Of a stretch of 64,000 bases of DNA, positions 55,068 through 62,852 are shown piece by piece. Source of the stretch: Allobranchiibius huperziae (GTDB taxonomy: Bacteria; Actinomycetota; Actinomycetes; Actinomycetales; Dermatophilaceae); the NCBI RefSeq assembly GCF_013410455.1, contig NZ_JACCFW010000001.1, positions 3,116,929 through 3,180,928 of the forward strand. Reading direction: 5' to 3'. Each line of letters starts with the position of its first letter. Position 1 is the stretch's first letter. A program made the translations under genes and the position numbers. The notes beneath the pieces were generated by a model. It was not told the DNA's origin. It did no database searches and saw only the letters and a list, made by a program, of their open reading frames with translations.

Positions 55068-55997
55068 TCAGCCGGTGCAGTCGATGGTCAGCCAGCCGCC
55101 GTGATCCTCCGCGACCTCGTACGGGCGACCGGTCCAACGGCCCCATCGGTCCAGGTCGGCCAGGTCGATGGTGCGCACGTGCCCGAACGTCTCATTGGCA
55201 TCGGACTCCAGGGGTACGGCGATCACCGCACGCTCGCGGGCCAGTCGGATGGCCTCGGTGATGGCGCGCTCCCCCTGCTCGGGGTCCAGATGCTCCAGCA
55301 GATGCAGCATCAGCACCGTGTCAGCGCACCCGCTGGCGGCCGGCACGTGGGTGGCGTCGGCGACGAGGGTGCGGATGCCCAGGCCGAGCCGGCCCGCGAC
55401 CGCGGACAGCAGTCCGACAGTGCCCGGGGAGACGTCGGACGCGACGGCCGCGACGCCGTCCCGCGCCAGCAGCAGGGACAGGAAACCGAAGCAGCACCCG
55501 AGCTCGATGACACTGCCGCTGCCCTTGCACAGGGTCCGGGCACGCGCGTAGACAGGGGCATAGCCCTCGATGCCCTGCGCGCACCCGTCACCACGTGTGG
55601 CCACCGTGTCGTCGAGGCATTCGTCCAGGCGTCGGATCGTGTTGCGGTAGAACGCTGTCCAAGCATCGAGCGGGTCGGCGGCGACGGTGCGCACCACCCC
55701 CGTCACGATGCGCTCGAACGAGTCGGCACCGCGCACCCAGCCGGGCTCGAACAGCTCGCTCCACAACAGACCGGTGAGGTCCTCATCGACCGTGTCCGCG
55801 TTCAGGGCGTGTCGCACGATCAACTCGGGCCCACGCCCCGACAGGTCGAAGTGCGGGGTGCGCACGATGTGCCGCGCACCCGGCGCCGGACGCAGGCCCT
55901 CCGGCGCGATGTCGACGGTGCCGTCGGCATAGCGGCCGTTCTGCAGCGGGCGGAACGGGTCGAGCGCATCGGCCCCGCCCACCGTCCCGACCGTCAT
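55068..55997 (-). CDS. mftM: Mycofactocin oligosaccharide methyltransferase (MftM)
   Basis: A 309-residue AdoMet methyltransferase. Motif I is VIELGCCFGFLSLLLARDG; other parts are VASDVSPGTVGLL and LMLHLLEHLDPEQGERAITE; an ~130-residue N-terminal region (starting with the DPFRPLQNGRYADGTVDIAP segment) is specific to this group. In M. smegmatis the mno-linked methyltransferase MftM methylates the mycofactocin glucan. Position after mno-MoxR-VWA and beside mftABC supports the same role. ATG 55997 overlaps the VWA stop (ATGA). The frame extends further upstream but only as shadow of the VWA gene. Confidence 0.8.
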   Translation of the reverse strand: MTVGTVGGADALDPFRPLQNGRYADGTVDIAPEGLRPAPGARHIVRTPHFDLSGRGPELIVRHALNADTVDEDLTGLLWSELFEPGWVRGADSFERIVTGVVRTVAADPLDAWTAFYRNTIRRLDECLDDTVATRGDGCAQGIEGYAPVYARARTLCKGSGSVIELGCCFGFLSLLLARDGVAAVASDVSPGTVGLLSAVAGRLGLGIRTLVADATHVPAASGCADTVLMLHLLEHLDPEQGERAITEAIRLARERAVIAVPLESDANETFGHVRTIDLADLDRWGRWTGRPYEVAEDHGGWLTIDCTG

Positions 55998-57523
55998 CGC
56001 ACTTCCTGAGCCAGCTCCAGCGAGAACGATTCGAGGGAGTCCAGTCCGCGCACCACGTGCACGGCGTCGCAGTACTCGGCGTAGAGCGGCACGTCGCAGC
56101 GTCCGAGCCCCCAGGAGTAGCGCGGCTCCGGCGTCAGCCAGATGGTGTGGCGGGCGCGCCGGGTCAGCTCCTCGAACGCGCGCAGACCCGGGTTGTGGCC
56201 GTTGCCCCTGCCGTCGCTCAGCACCACGAACGTCGTTCGGGAGTGCACGGCCGAGCCGTACTCCTCCAGGAAGGTGGAGAAGGCGCTGCCGCAGTCGGTG
56301 TCGGCGTCGACGTCGATCGGCCCGCCCCCCACGGGGCCGGCCATGATGCGGGTGAGTGCCTCCTCCGGACGCAGCTCGTCGAACATGTCGGTGACCTCGG
56401 CCACTTGGTCCACGAAGACGAAACTGCGCACCGAGGACACCAGGGACGCCAGGCCCTGCACGAGGTGCAGCGTGAACTGCGCGGTCGACCGGACAGACAG
56501 GGACACGTCGGCGAGCACCACGAGCCGGGGCCGGTCCGGTGTCTTGCGCACGGTCACCGGGCGGAAGGGGATCGCGTCGTACCGCATGTTGGCGCGCATC
56601 GTGCGACCGCCGTCGACCGTGCCCGTCGACGAGATCCGGCGCCGCGGGCGCGGCGCGCCGTGCAGCCCGCGGACGATGCGGCGCAGGGACTGCTCCATCG
56701 TGAAGCGTTCCCACTGGTCGATCTGCTCGGCCTGCGGGACCTCGTGCTCGCGCTGCTCCATGTCGATCTGCAGGTCGAGCATCTTCTGCAGGTGACGGCG
56801 CAGGCTCTCGGACAGCCCGTCGAGCAGCGGGGCCAGCTTCTGACGCATCGCCTCCAGGTCGAGGTCCTCCTCGTCGTCCGCCCCGTCCGGCAGGTCGGAG
56901 TCGGCCAGCCAGCCGAGCAACGCCATCTCCTGGGCGACGGACAGGTCGGCGTCCACCTCGACGCCGGGAGACTTGGCGATCGTGCCGGGCAGACCGGGGT
57001 TGTGCAGCCGGCGCACCGACAGGCGTACGCGGGCGGCCTCCACCAGCGCGTCGACCTTGTCCTTGGACAGCACCACCTCGTCGGTGCTGGAGGACATGTC
57101 GAGCTTGTTCGCCTCCTGGTGCAGGTTGAACTGCTGCACCAGGTCCTCGGGGCGGAAGTAGTCGCGGATGTCGTCGGGCTCACCGTGGCTGTGCCCCTGC
57201 GACGGGGTGTCGCCCGGTTCCTGGGACAGCGTGAACTGCTGCAGGTCGCCCTCGTCGGACAGGTCGTCGTGGGCGTGGGAGTGCTCCTCGTCCTTGGCGA
57301 GGACGGGCAGCAGGAAGAAGAAGGCGTCGAAGACCGTCTCGAAGGTGGGCAGGTCGCGCCGGTCCTTGATCAGCGTCACCGACAGGGCGGCCCGCAGGGC
57401 CTCCCTGTCGGTGAGCAGACCCGGTGTCGCGGCTGCCCGCATCGCGTCGAGGACCTCACTGACGCTGACGCGGACCCCGTGCAGCCGCAGCAGACGCACG
57501 AACCGGTGCAGTGCGGCTTCCAT
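55994..57523 (-). CDS. VWA-domain protein (CoxE-like) of the mno locus
   Basis: A 509-residue cytosolic protein. The C-terminal third is a VWA/CoxE domain with MIDAS: DVSLSVRSTAQF (DxSxS) and FVVLSDGRGNG, plus ADTDCGSAF. The N-terminal half has helical parts and an exposed acidic, His-bearing linker (EEHSHAHDDLSDEGD and SQGHSHGEPDD). MoxR/CoxE pairs assemble or activate metalloenzymes. Coupled to mftM by ATGA and 6 bases after the MoxR gene. Start ATG 57523. Confidence 0.85.
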   Translation of the reverse strand: MEAALHRFVRLLRLHGVRVSVSEVLDAMRAAATPGLLTDREALRAALSVTLIKDRRDLPTFETVFDAFFFLLPVLAKDEEHSHAHDDLSDEGDLQQFTLSQEPGDTPSQGHSHGEPDDIRDYFRPEDLVQQFNLHQEANKLDMSSSTDEVVLSKDKVDALVEAARVRLSVRRLHNPGLPGTIAKSPGVEVDADLSVAQEMALLGWLADSDLPDGADDEEDLDLEAMRQKLAPLLDGLSESLRRHLQKMLDLQIDMEQREHEVPQAEQIDQWERFTMEQSLRRIVRGLHGAPRPRRRISSTGTVDGGRTMRANMRYDAIPFRPVTVRKTPDRPRLVVLADVSLSVRSTAQFTLHLVQGLASLVSSVRSFVFVDQVAEVTDMFDELRPEEALTRIMAGPVGGGPIDVDADTDCGSAFSTFLEEYGSAVHSRTTFVVLSDGRGNGHNPGLRAFEELTRRARHTIWLTPEPRYSWGLGRCDVPLYAEYCDAVHVVRGLDSLESFSLELAQEVR

Positions 57524-57529
57524 GGCCGC

Positions 57530-58750
57530 CTACAGGGGACGCTTGCGCGAGGCCGAGACGGTGCTGGGCCGGACGGGCATCGGGGTGCGCACCCCGGCCG
57601 CTCCCGCCTTGGCCGGACCGGTCGACCCGTAGTAGCCGTCGTCGTGGCGCCCGGGTCGGTCCTTCGCGGCCCGCCGTGCCACCCCTTCGGGGTCCTTGGC
57701 AGGTGCAGCCTCGGACGCCGGGTGGCTGTGCCCGTCGTCCGGGTGGTCGTGCGAGTGGTCGTGCCCATGGTCGTGACTGTGCCCGTGACCGGGCAGCGTG
57801 TCCGGGACCTCGGCGTTCGGGTCGATCAACCGGGGCAGCGTCCGGCGCGCCGTCTCCAGGTCACGCTCGTACTTCACCACCACCGACAATGTCTCGGAGA
57901 GCAGCGACGCGGACAGCTCCTGCGCGCCGAGGACCGCGAGGGTGCGGGCCCAGTCGATGGTCTCGCTCACGCTGGGCGCCTTGCGCAGGTCGAGCTCGCG
58001 CAGCCCGCGCACCACGTGCACCAGGCTCTCGGCCAGCGCGGGCTCCAGTCCGGTGTCCTTGGACGCGATGATGTCCAGTTCGCGCTCGGCCTGCGGGTAG
58101 TCCAGGAAGAGGTGCAGACAGCGTCGCTTCAACGCAGCGGACAGGTCACGGGAGTTGTTGCTGGTGAGGACGACGTACGGCTGCTGCGCGGCGGTGATCG
58201 TGCCGACCTCCGGGATGGAGATCTGGAACTCCGCGAGGGTCTCCAGGAGGACGGCCTCGAGCGCCTCGTCCGCACGGTCGACCTCGTCGATCAACAGCAC
58301 CACCGGCTCCGGCGAGGTGAGCGCCTCCAGCAGCGGCCGCTGCGCCAGGAACCGTTCGGAGAAGAAGACGCTGTCCTGCTCGGAGATGCGATCGACGGCC
58401 TCTCCGATGGTGCTGGTGTCCGCGACGATCTGCCCGATCTTCTCCCGCAGGATCTGGGTGTAGAGCAGCTGCTTGCCGTAGTCCCACTCGTAGAGCGCCT
58501 TGGACTCGTCCTGCCCCTCGTAGCACTGCAGCCGCAGCAACCGCCGGCCCGTGGCGAGCGCCAGGCTCTGCGCCAGCTGCGTCTTGCCGACACCCGCGGG
58601 GCCCTCGATCAGCAGCGGTTTCTCCAGCCGGGTCTGCAGGAAGACGGTGGTGGCGAGCCGGTCGTCGGTGAGATAACCGACCTCGCGCAGCTTGGCCTTG
58701 GTGTCCTCGACGTCTGCGAAGGCGGGTACCTCGGTGTTCGTGTCGTCCAC
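57530..58750 (-). CDS. MoxR-family AAA+ ATPase with His-rich C-terminal linker
   Basis: A 406-residue AAA+ ATPase: Walker A GPAGVGKT (residues 50-57), Walker B LLIDEVD (152-158), sensor 1 VVLTSNNSRD and Arg fingers in ALKRRC. After the lid domain (to ~315) comes an unusual segment at 321-344 with 10 His in 24 residues (GHGHSHDH pattern), then a disordered basic tail. His clusters of this kind bind Zn, Ni, Co or Fe. GTG 58750 is chosen: AGAGG lies 5 bases before it; an ATG at 58912 would extend through the hairpin spacer. Likely works with the VWA protein on the adjacent methanol dehydrogenase. Confidence 0.85.
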   Translation of the reverse strand: MDDTNTEVPAFADVEDTKAKLREVGYLTDDRLATTVFLQTRLEKPLLIEGPAGVGKTQLAQSLALATGRRLLRLQCYEGQDESKALYEWDYGKQLLYTQILREKIGQIVADTSTIGEAVDRISEQDSVFFSERFLAQRPLLEALTSPEPVVLLIDEVDRADEALEAVLLETLAEFQISIPEVGTITAAQQPYVVLTSNNSRDLSAALKRRCLHLFLDYPQAERELDIIASKDTGLEPALAESLVHVVRGLRELDLRKAPSVSETIDWARTLAVLGAQELSASLLSETLSVVVKYERDLETARRTLPRLIDPNAEVPDTLPGHGHSHDHGHDHSHDHPDDGHSHPASEAAPAKDPEGVARRAAKDRPGRHDDGYYGSTGPAKAGAAGVRTPMPVRPSTVSASRKRPL

Positions 58751-58788
58751 GTCGTCCTCTCCGGCGGATGCACTGGGGAATGTGAGCC

Positions 58789-58827
58789 CGGCGTGGCACA
58801 CCCCTGACCTAAGGATGTGCCACGCCG
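58789..58827 (-). terminator. Hairpin between mno and moxR
   Basis: CGGCGTGGCACA (58789-58800) pairs perfectly with TGTGCCACGCCG (58816-58827), 12 bp with a 15-base loop, 13 bases after the mno stop. Because moxR-vwa-mftM follow in the same direction with only 89 bases between, it may be a partial terminator or mRNA-protecting stem giving high mno and lower chaperone levels. Confidence 0.55.
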
Positions 58828-58839
58828 AGTGTCCTTGTC

Positions 58840-60132
58840 TCAGCCGAGCAGGTCGTCCAGGTCGCCGTTCATGCAGTGGTCGACGACCGGGGAGACCGAC
58901 TCGAACGTGCACTCCCGTGCGTTGCCGGGGGTGCAGGCGTCACCGAGCACGTGATTGGTGATGCGAGCGACGTCGTCCTTGTCGCCGGAGATCTCCGTGG
59001 TCTTCTCGTAGAACTTGGTGGGGCCCTGACCCAGGCGGTTCTTGGAGTAGCTGTCCTGGGTCACGTCGGTGAACTTCTCCGGGATGCCCACGTCGCGCAG
59101 CAGCCGGATCGACGCGGCCAGTGCGGCATCGGCCGCCTGGACGTCGGTCATCCCGTGCGTGTCGACACCGAGCGCCACGGCCATCTCAGCGAACCGCTTG
59201 TAGTTCGCCGGCATGTTGAACGCCCAGACGCGCGGCAACGCGATGGCGTTGTTGAGCCCGTGGTGGGTGTCGTAGAAGGCACTGATCGCGTGCGAGATGG
59301 AGTGGATGATGCCGAGCCCGCCGGAGTTGAAGGCCTGGGCGGCGATGTACTGCGCGTACATCATCCCCTGTCGCCCGGCGAGATCGTCGCCGTTCCAGAC
59401 CGCCTGGCGCAGGTTCTCGCCGGTCAGCTTGATGGCGTAGAGCGCACTCCCGAGCGACGGCGGGAAGTCCAGCCGCGAGACGTACGGCTCGCTGGCGTGC
59501 GCGAGCACGTCGAAGCCGCACTGCGCGGTGTAGTCCGTCGGACAGGTGTAGTAGAGCACCGGGTCGTCGATGGCGAGCGTCGTGATGGCGGCGTCGTCGA
59601 ACGCGACGTACTTGTGCGGCTGGTCGGGGTCGGTCGTGGTGTCGGTGATGACATAGGCCCACGACGTCTCCGATCCGGTGCCGGCCGTGGTGGACACGGC
59701 GATGTGCGGCGGGTTCTTGGGGTTCTCGGACTTGTTGAAGCCCTCGAACTCGTTGACGTTGCGCCCGTCGTGCGCCACGGAGATCCGGGCGCCCTTGCAC
59801 GCGTCGTGGGCCGACCCGCCACCGATCGAGACGAACGAGTCGCAGTCGTTCTCCTGGTACATCGCGACGGCGTCCATCGTGTTGTAGTCCTTGGGGTTGG
59901 ACTCGACCTTGTCGTAGACCACCACCTCCAGACCGTGGTACTTCATCGACTCCACGATCTTGTGCACCGTGTCGGTGCCCCGTAGACCGGTGGTCATCAC
60001 CAAGGTCTTGCGGAAGCCGAGCTTCAGTGCCTCCGGTCCGATCAGCTCGTGGGATCCGGGGCCCAGAAGACCTCGGGGGAACGGGTGGAACTCTTTGATC
60101 GGAAACGGCTTGAGCAGCTCATCGACCTGCAT
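58840..60132 (-). CDS. mno: NDMA-dependent methanol dehydrogenase (nicotinoprotein)
   Basis: A 430-residue iron-type alcohol dehydrogenase of the Mno/Mdo group that oxidises methanol and other primary alcohols with a tightly bound NAD, measured with the dye NDMA; mycofactocin is thought to be the natural electron acceptor. Family landmarks: KPFPIKEFHPFPRGLLGPGS, GGGSAHDACKGA, STTAGTGSETSWAYVITD, CGFDVLAHASEPYVS and HSISHAISAFYDTHHGLNN (metal His). Ends in CMNGDLDDLLG. ATG 60132 has AAGGAGG 6 bases upstream. Divergent from mftA; followed by moxR. Confidence 0.93.
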   Translation of the reverse strand: MQVDELLKPFPIKEFHPFPRGLLGPGSHELIGPEALKLGFRKTLVMTTGLRGTDTVHKIVESMKYHGLEVVVYDKVESNPKDYNTMDAVAMYQENDCDSFVSIGGGSAHDACKGARISVAHDGRNVNEFEGFNKSENPKNPPHIAVSTTAGTGSETSWAYVITDTTTDPDQPHKYVAFDDAAITTLAIDDPVLYYTCPTDYTAQCGFDVLAHASEPYVSRLDFPPSLGSALYAIKLTGENLRQAVWNGDDLAGRQGMMYAQYIAAQAFNSGGLGIIHSISHAISAFYDTHHGLNNAIALPRVWAFNMPANYKRFAEMAVALGVDTHGMTDVQAADAALAASIRLLRDVGIPEKFTDVTQDSYSKNRLGQGPTKFYEKTTEISGDKDDVARITNHVLGDACTPGNARECTFESVSPVVDHCMNGDLDDLLG

Positions 60133-60135
60133 CAC

Positions 60136-60458
60136 GACCTCCTTGTCGAAGCGTTATTCGCCAGACAGTAGGAGCCGACAGCGCCGCCGCGACAGGCTCC
60201 GGAGCAAAGACTGATCCGAGCACTGGGGCATGCTCACCCAACGGTCACCGGCGCCCTGTCCCTTCGAACAGGACCGGTCGATGACGGGCGGTTCGGAGGC
60301 CGCTGCCCTGCCTGAATGTTCGGTGAAATCACCTGTCAAACCTATCTGTTCGGGCAGGTTGCCCTCGACCAGCGAGCAGTGCCCCGTGCGGGGACGCGGG
60401 CATAGCGTTGCGGTCACGAGCGGGCCCAGAAGGGTGCGCGAGCCGGAGGGAGTTCGTG
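60136..60458. promoter_or_regulatory. Shared promoter region of mno and the mft operon
   Basis: 323 bases without a gene. Palindromes: CCTGT-N8-ACAGG (60255-60272), GGTGAAATCACC (60322-60333, 5-2-5) and GGGCAGGTTGCCC (60352-60364). A perfect minus-strand TTGACA (complement of 60334-60339) touches the second one and points at mno, though no good -10 follows. The mno ribosome site AAGGAGGT occupies 60137-60144 and mftA has GGAGGGAG at 60444-60451. The palindromes are candidate sites for MnoR or an MftR-like repressor. Confidence 0.5.
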
Positions 60459-60587
60459 ATGCCAGCTGACCTTGACCAGCAGGAGCAGGTCGCCGACACG
60501 CAGGTCGAGGACCGGGCGGACGAGGCTCCCGTGGAGGAGAGCCTCGTCGAGGACGTGTCCATCGACGGAATGTGCGGCGTCTACTGA
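60459..60587 (+). CDS. mftA: Mycofactocin precursor peptide MftA
   Basis: A 42-residue ribosomal precursor: an acidic leader (DQQEQVADTQVEDRADEAPV) and the invariant core ending IDGMCGVY. MftC decarboxylates and cross-links the terminal Val41-Tyr42; MftE then frees that unit, which becomes the redox head group. Found by reading the sequence around 60459; it is below the usual size cut-off. ATG follows GGAGGGAG by 7 bases. The stop shares one base with the mftB start (TGATG). Confidence 0.95.
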   Translation: MPADLDQQEQVADTQVEDRADEAPVEESLVEDVSIDGMCGVY

Positions 60588-60856
60588 TGCTGCACGAACG
60601 TTGGGAGCTGAGCGGCTCGGTGGCCCTGCGCCCCGAGCCGTTCGGCGCTCTCGCCTACGACTTCGACAGCCGCCGTCTGACCTTCCTGAAGTCACCTGGC
60701 CTGGTGCGGGTCGTGCGCGCCCTCGGGGCCGGCGGCGACGTCGAGGCCGCCCTGGTGGCCGGCGACGTGCCGCAGGAGCAGTGGCCGCGCTACCTAGAGG
60801 CGCTCACCCGGCTCGCGGAGCACCGCATGCTGCGGCCGGCGGAGGTGGCGGCATGA
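60587..60856 (+). CDS. mftB: Mycofactocin precursor peptide chaperone MftB
   Basis: An 89-residue PqqD-like RiPP recognition element that binds the MftA leader and presents it to MftC. The winged-helix features are FDSRRLTFLKSPGLVRVVRA, GDVEAALVAG and LEALTRLAEHRMLRP. ATG 60587 (start MLHERWELSG) overlaps the mftA stop; an upstream ATG at 60572 lies inside mftA. The 3' end overlaps mftC by 4 bases (ATGA). Confidence 0.93.
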   Translation: MLHERWELSGSVALRPEPFGALAYDFDSRRLTFLKSPGLVRVVRALGAGGDVEAALVAGDVPQEQWPRYLEALTRLAEHRMLRPAEVAA

Positions 60857-62028
60857 CGATGGTCGAACCACGCCTGGTCGAGCGCTTCGAGCAGGGCCTG
60901 GATGCCCCGATCTGTCTCACCTGGGAGCTGACGTACGCGTGCAACCTGGCGTGCGTGCACTGCCTGTCCTCCTCAGGTCGGCGCGACCCGCGGGAGCTCA
61001 GCACGCAGGAGTGCATGGCGCTGATCGACGAGTTCAAGCGCATGCAGATCTTCTACGTGAACATCGGCGGCGGCGAGCCGACCGTGCGTCCGGACTTCTG
61101 GGAGCTGGTCGACTACGCGGTCGACAACTACGTGGGAGTCAAGTTCTCCACCAACGGTTTCCGGATCACCAAAGAGCGCGCGGAGCGCCTGGCGTCCACC
61201 GACTACCTCGACGTGCAGATCTCCCTGGACGGTGCGACGGCGGAGGTGAACGACGCCGTACGCGGAGCCGGCACCTACGACCGCGCGTTGCGGGCCCTCG
61301 GATACCTGGCCGACGCCGGCATGAAGGACACCAAGATCTCGGTGGTCTGCACGCGGGAGAACATTCCGCAGCTGGATGAGTTCAAGGCCATCGCCGACCG
61401 GTACAACGCGCAGCTGCGCCTGACCCGGTTGCGTCCCGCCGGCCGCGGCGCGGACACGTGGGGCGATCTGCACCCGCTGCCGGAACAGCAGCGGCTGCTC
61501 TACGACTGGCTGGTCGCGCACGGCGAGGGGGTGTTGACGGGCGACTCGTTCTTCCACCTGTCGGCATACGGCGAAGCCCTGCCCGGGCTCAACCTGTGCG
61601 GCGCCGGACGGGTGGTGTGCCTGATCGATCCGATCGGAGACGTCTACGCCTGCCCGTTCGCGATCCACGACCGGTTCCGCGCGGGCAACGTGCGTGGCGC
61701 GGGGTTCGCGCCGGTCTGGCGGGAGTCGGAGCTGTTCACCGAGCTGCGATCCCCGCAATCGGGCGGGGCGTGCACGCACTGCAGCGCGTACGACTCCTGC
61801 CGCGGGGGGTGCATGGCCGCGAAGTTCTTCACCGGCCTGCCCCTGGACGGGCCTGATCCGGAGTGCGTGAAGGGCAACGGAGCCGTCCCGGCCTCGGTGC
61901 GCCCGCAGCCCTCACAGGACCACTCCCACCGAGGTCCGGTGCGCAACCAGCCGGTGCCACTGACGCTGCAGACCCGCCGCCCGGAGCGGGCCTGCGACGA
62001 GAATCCGCTCGCCGGTCTGCGCGGATGA
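60853..62028 (+). CDS. mftC: Mycofactocin radical SAM maturase MftC
   Basis: A 391-residue radical SAM/SPASM enzyme. The AdoMet cluster motif is Cys30-x3-Cys34-x2-Cys37 in TYACNLACVHCLSSSG; SPASM cysteines occur from CGAGRVVCLIDPIGDVYACP to CTHCSAYDSCRGGCMAAKFF. It oxidatively decarboxylates Tyr42 of MftA and then forms a Val-Tyr carbon-carbon bond. The disordered tail (RPQPSQDHSHRGPVR, then RACDENPLAGLRG) is usual for MftC. ATG 60853 overlaps mftB. Confidence 0.97.
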   Translation: MTMVEPRLVERFEQGLDAPICLTWELTYACNLACVHCLSSSGRRDPRELSTQECMALIDEFKRMQIFYVNIGGGEPTVRPDFWELVDYAVDNYVGVKFSTNGFRITKERAERLASTDYLDVQISLDGATAEVNDAVRGAGTYDRALRALGYLADAGMKDTKISVVCTRENIPQLDEFKAIADRYNAQLRLTRLRPAGRGADTWGDLHPLPEQQRLLYDWLVAHGEGVLTGDSFFHLSAYGEALPGLNLCGAGRVVCLIDPIGDVYACPFAIHDRFRAGNVRGAGFAPVWRESELFTELRSPQSGGACTHCSAYDSCRGGCMAAKFFTGLPLDGPDPECVKGNGAVPASVRPQPSQDHSHRGPVRNQPVPLTLQTRRPERACDENPLAGLRG

Positions 62029-62852
62029 TCACGGGGCCGGGCGGGTCGGGCGGGCCCAGTGCGCGTCGCACGCCGCCCGGCCCGCCCGCGTCCTCGTTCG
62101 CGCGGTGGACCTCCCCGCAGGCCGAGGGCGGCCCCACGTTGATCGTGCCGGTCGGATCCCTGGAGCAGCACGGGCCGCATCTGCCGCTCGACACCGACAG
62201 CGTGATCGCCGTCGCCGCAGCGACGTCGGCGGCCGAACTGCTGACGGCCGGTGGCGAGTACGTCGCGGTGGCCCCGGTCGTCGCCTACGGCGCCTCGGGA
62301 GAGCACCAGGACTTCGCGGGCACGGTGTCGATCGGGCGCGACGTGCTCACCGCGGTACTGATCGAGATCGGCCGCAGCGTCGGCACCTGGACGACGCGCC
62401 TGGTCTTCGTCAACGCGCACGGAGGCAACGGGGCGGCCGTACGCGACGCGGTGCGGCTGCTGCGCGCGGAGTCCAGGGACGTGTCCTGGGTGGCGGCCGG
62501 AGTGCCGGGCGGCGATGCGCATGCGGGCCATGTGGAGACGAGCATGATGCTGCACCTGCGCCCCGCGTCCGTGCACATGGATCGCGCGGTCCGCGGCACG
62601 GGCGGCGCGATCGAGCAGCTGCTCCCCGCCCTGCGGGAGGGTGGCGTACGCGCGGTGTCGCCGACCGGCGTGCTCGGAGATCCGCGCACGGCGGACGCCC
62701 AGGACGGCGCGCGCCTGTGCGGTCTGATCGCCCACGACGTCGCCGACCGCATCCGCCACGGATGCGTCGATGACGCCGGACTCCTGACGGCCCCTGCCCG
62801 GGAGACCGTGGCATCGCCGCAGCCGCCCGGCGTACCGGCAGGCTCGCGGTGA
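62025..62852 (+). CDS. mftE: Mycofactocin precursor peptide peptidase MftE
   Basis: A 275-residue creatininase-fold metallopeptidase releasing the Val-Tyr-derived unit from processed MftA. Metal ligands: Glu47, His49 and Asp58 (SLEQHGPHLPLDTDS), then VNAHGGNGAAV and GDAHAGHVETSMML. ATG 62025 is in frame and overlaps the mftC stop (ATGA); the frame upstream is shadow of mftC. N-terminal ~25 residues are Gly/Pro-rich and variable. Usually mftD stands between mftC and mftE; it is absent here. Confidence 0.93.
   Translation: MITGPGGSGGPSARRTPPGPPASSFARWTSPQAEGGPTLIVPVGSLEQHGPHLPLDTDSVIAVAAATSAAELLTAGGEYVAVAPVVAYGASGEHQDFAGTVSIGRDVLTAVLIEIGRSVGTWTTRLVFVNAHGGNGAAVRDAVRLLRAESRDVSWVAAGVPGGDAHAGHVETSMMLHLRPASVHMDRAVRGTGGAIEQLLPALREGGVRAVSPTGVLGDPRTADAQDGARLCGLIAHDVADRIRHGCVDDAGLLTAPARETVASPQPPGVPAGSR

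Noticed and set aside
56057-58807. 916-codon plus-strand open frame across the VWA and MoxR genes
   Set aside because: Antisense shadow; low-complexity Val/Gln/Leu/Gly composition and no start context, while the minus-strand proteins have intact catalytic motifs.
60311-60339. Complete sigma-70 promoter for mno
   Set aside because: TTGACA is perfect, but 16-18 bases downstream there is no TATAAT-like hexamer, so only a partial candidate was recorded.
62029-62060. Possible mftD between mftC and mftE
   Set aside because: mftE starts in the mftC stop, so there is no room, and no FMN-dependent dehydrogenase appears elsewhere in the window.
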